From positions 1 to 5,535 of the forward strand of contig JBOHRF010000356.1 in the NCBI GenBank assembly GCA_050732575.1: a stretch of 5,535 nucleotides of DNA, written 5' to 3'. Positions 5,412 through 5,535 of this stretch are shown piece after piece. The translations under genes and the position numbers were made by a program. How positions within the stretch are numbered: the stretch's first letter is position 1; every line of letters begins with the position of its first letter. The notes under the pieces are model-generated. The model had not been told where the DNA came from and did not search any database. It saw only the letters and a program-made list of their open reading frames with translations. The stretch comes from JBBDWZ01 sp050732575. Its GTDB lineage: Bacteria; Gemmatimonadota; Gemmatimonadetes; Longimicrobiales; RSA9.

Positions 5412-5535
5412 CGTCACGCCCGTCACGCCCGTCACGCCCGTCACGCCCGTCACGCCCGTCACGCCCGTCACGCCCGTCACGCCCGTCACGCCCGTCACGC
5501 CCGTCACGCCCGTCACGCCCGTCACGCCCGTCACG
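5412..5535 (-). repeat. Minisatellite array 3: at least 13.8 perfect copies, inverted, open at right edge
   Basis: CGTCACGCC, the reverse complement of the array 1 unit, repeats 13 full times (5412-5528), plus seven bases to the end of the window, with no mismatch. Its true length is unknown. The G-rich strand is the minus strand, opposite to arrays 1 and 2. An open minus-strand GVT-repeat frame through it continues leftward to 5334 but looks like a by-product of the 9-bp period. Confidence 0.98.

Noticed and set aside
5334..5534. Minus-strand GVT-repeat protein reading out of array 3
   Set aside because: It consists of the repeat plus about 20 unremarkable residues. The period of nine keeps all minus-strand frames open through the array, so openness is not evidence.
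4256..5535. CRISPR array
   Set aside because: The repeats are contiguous 8-9 bp units with no unique spacers, and there are no cas genes.

Overview
The window is GC-rich bacterial chromosomal DNA. It most resembles Gemmatimonadota or a relative: it combines an exported tricorn-type S41 protease, a 6-bladed beta-propeller protein with the GxGPGEY signature, and a stand-alone secreted 'carboxypeptidase-regulatory domain plus TonB plug' protein ending in VIWTR. That phylum assignment is inference from family knowledge, since no rRNA or marker gene is present.

Layout. Minus strand, 1-417: the N-terminal 139 codons of a tricorn-like S41 peptidase, running off the left edge. 418-872: a gap that holds a decayed minus-strand gene fragment (527-772) with an Ig/PKD-like C-terminus and no start codon. 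Plus strand: a 6-bladed beta-propeller protein (873-2147), a lipoprotein with a degenerate M23/duplicated-hybrid-motif-like core (2231-3385), a small outer-membrane beta-barrel (3593-4246) and a 276-residue CarboxypepD_reg/plug protein (4391-5221). All five protein-coding loci have export signals, so this is a cell-envelope neighbourhood. Nothing in the sequence ties them to one pathway, and the 83-bp to 207-bp gaps allow but do not prove co-transcription.

The most unusual content is non-coding. Three minisatellite arrays share a 9-bp unit (GGCGTGACG). Array 1 (4256-4349, 10 perfect copies) starts 9 bp after the barrel gene's stop. Array 2 (5223-5283, 7 variant units) starts 1 bp after the plug gene's stop. 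Array 3 (5412-5535 and beyond, at least 13.8 copies) has the opposite orientation and runs off the right edge. Arrays 1 and 2 place a GGG run every 9 bases (or GGGG every 8) on the mRNA-sense strand, which fits a G-quadruplex pattern. Arrays 1 and 3 are long inverted repeats around the plug gene. A 12-bp bulged hairpin lies between arrays 2 and 3. I see no CRISPR, transposase, integrase, tRNA or rRNA.
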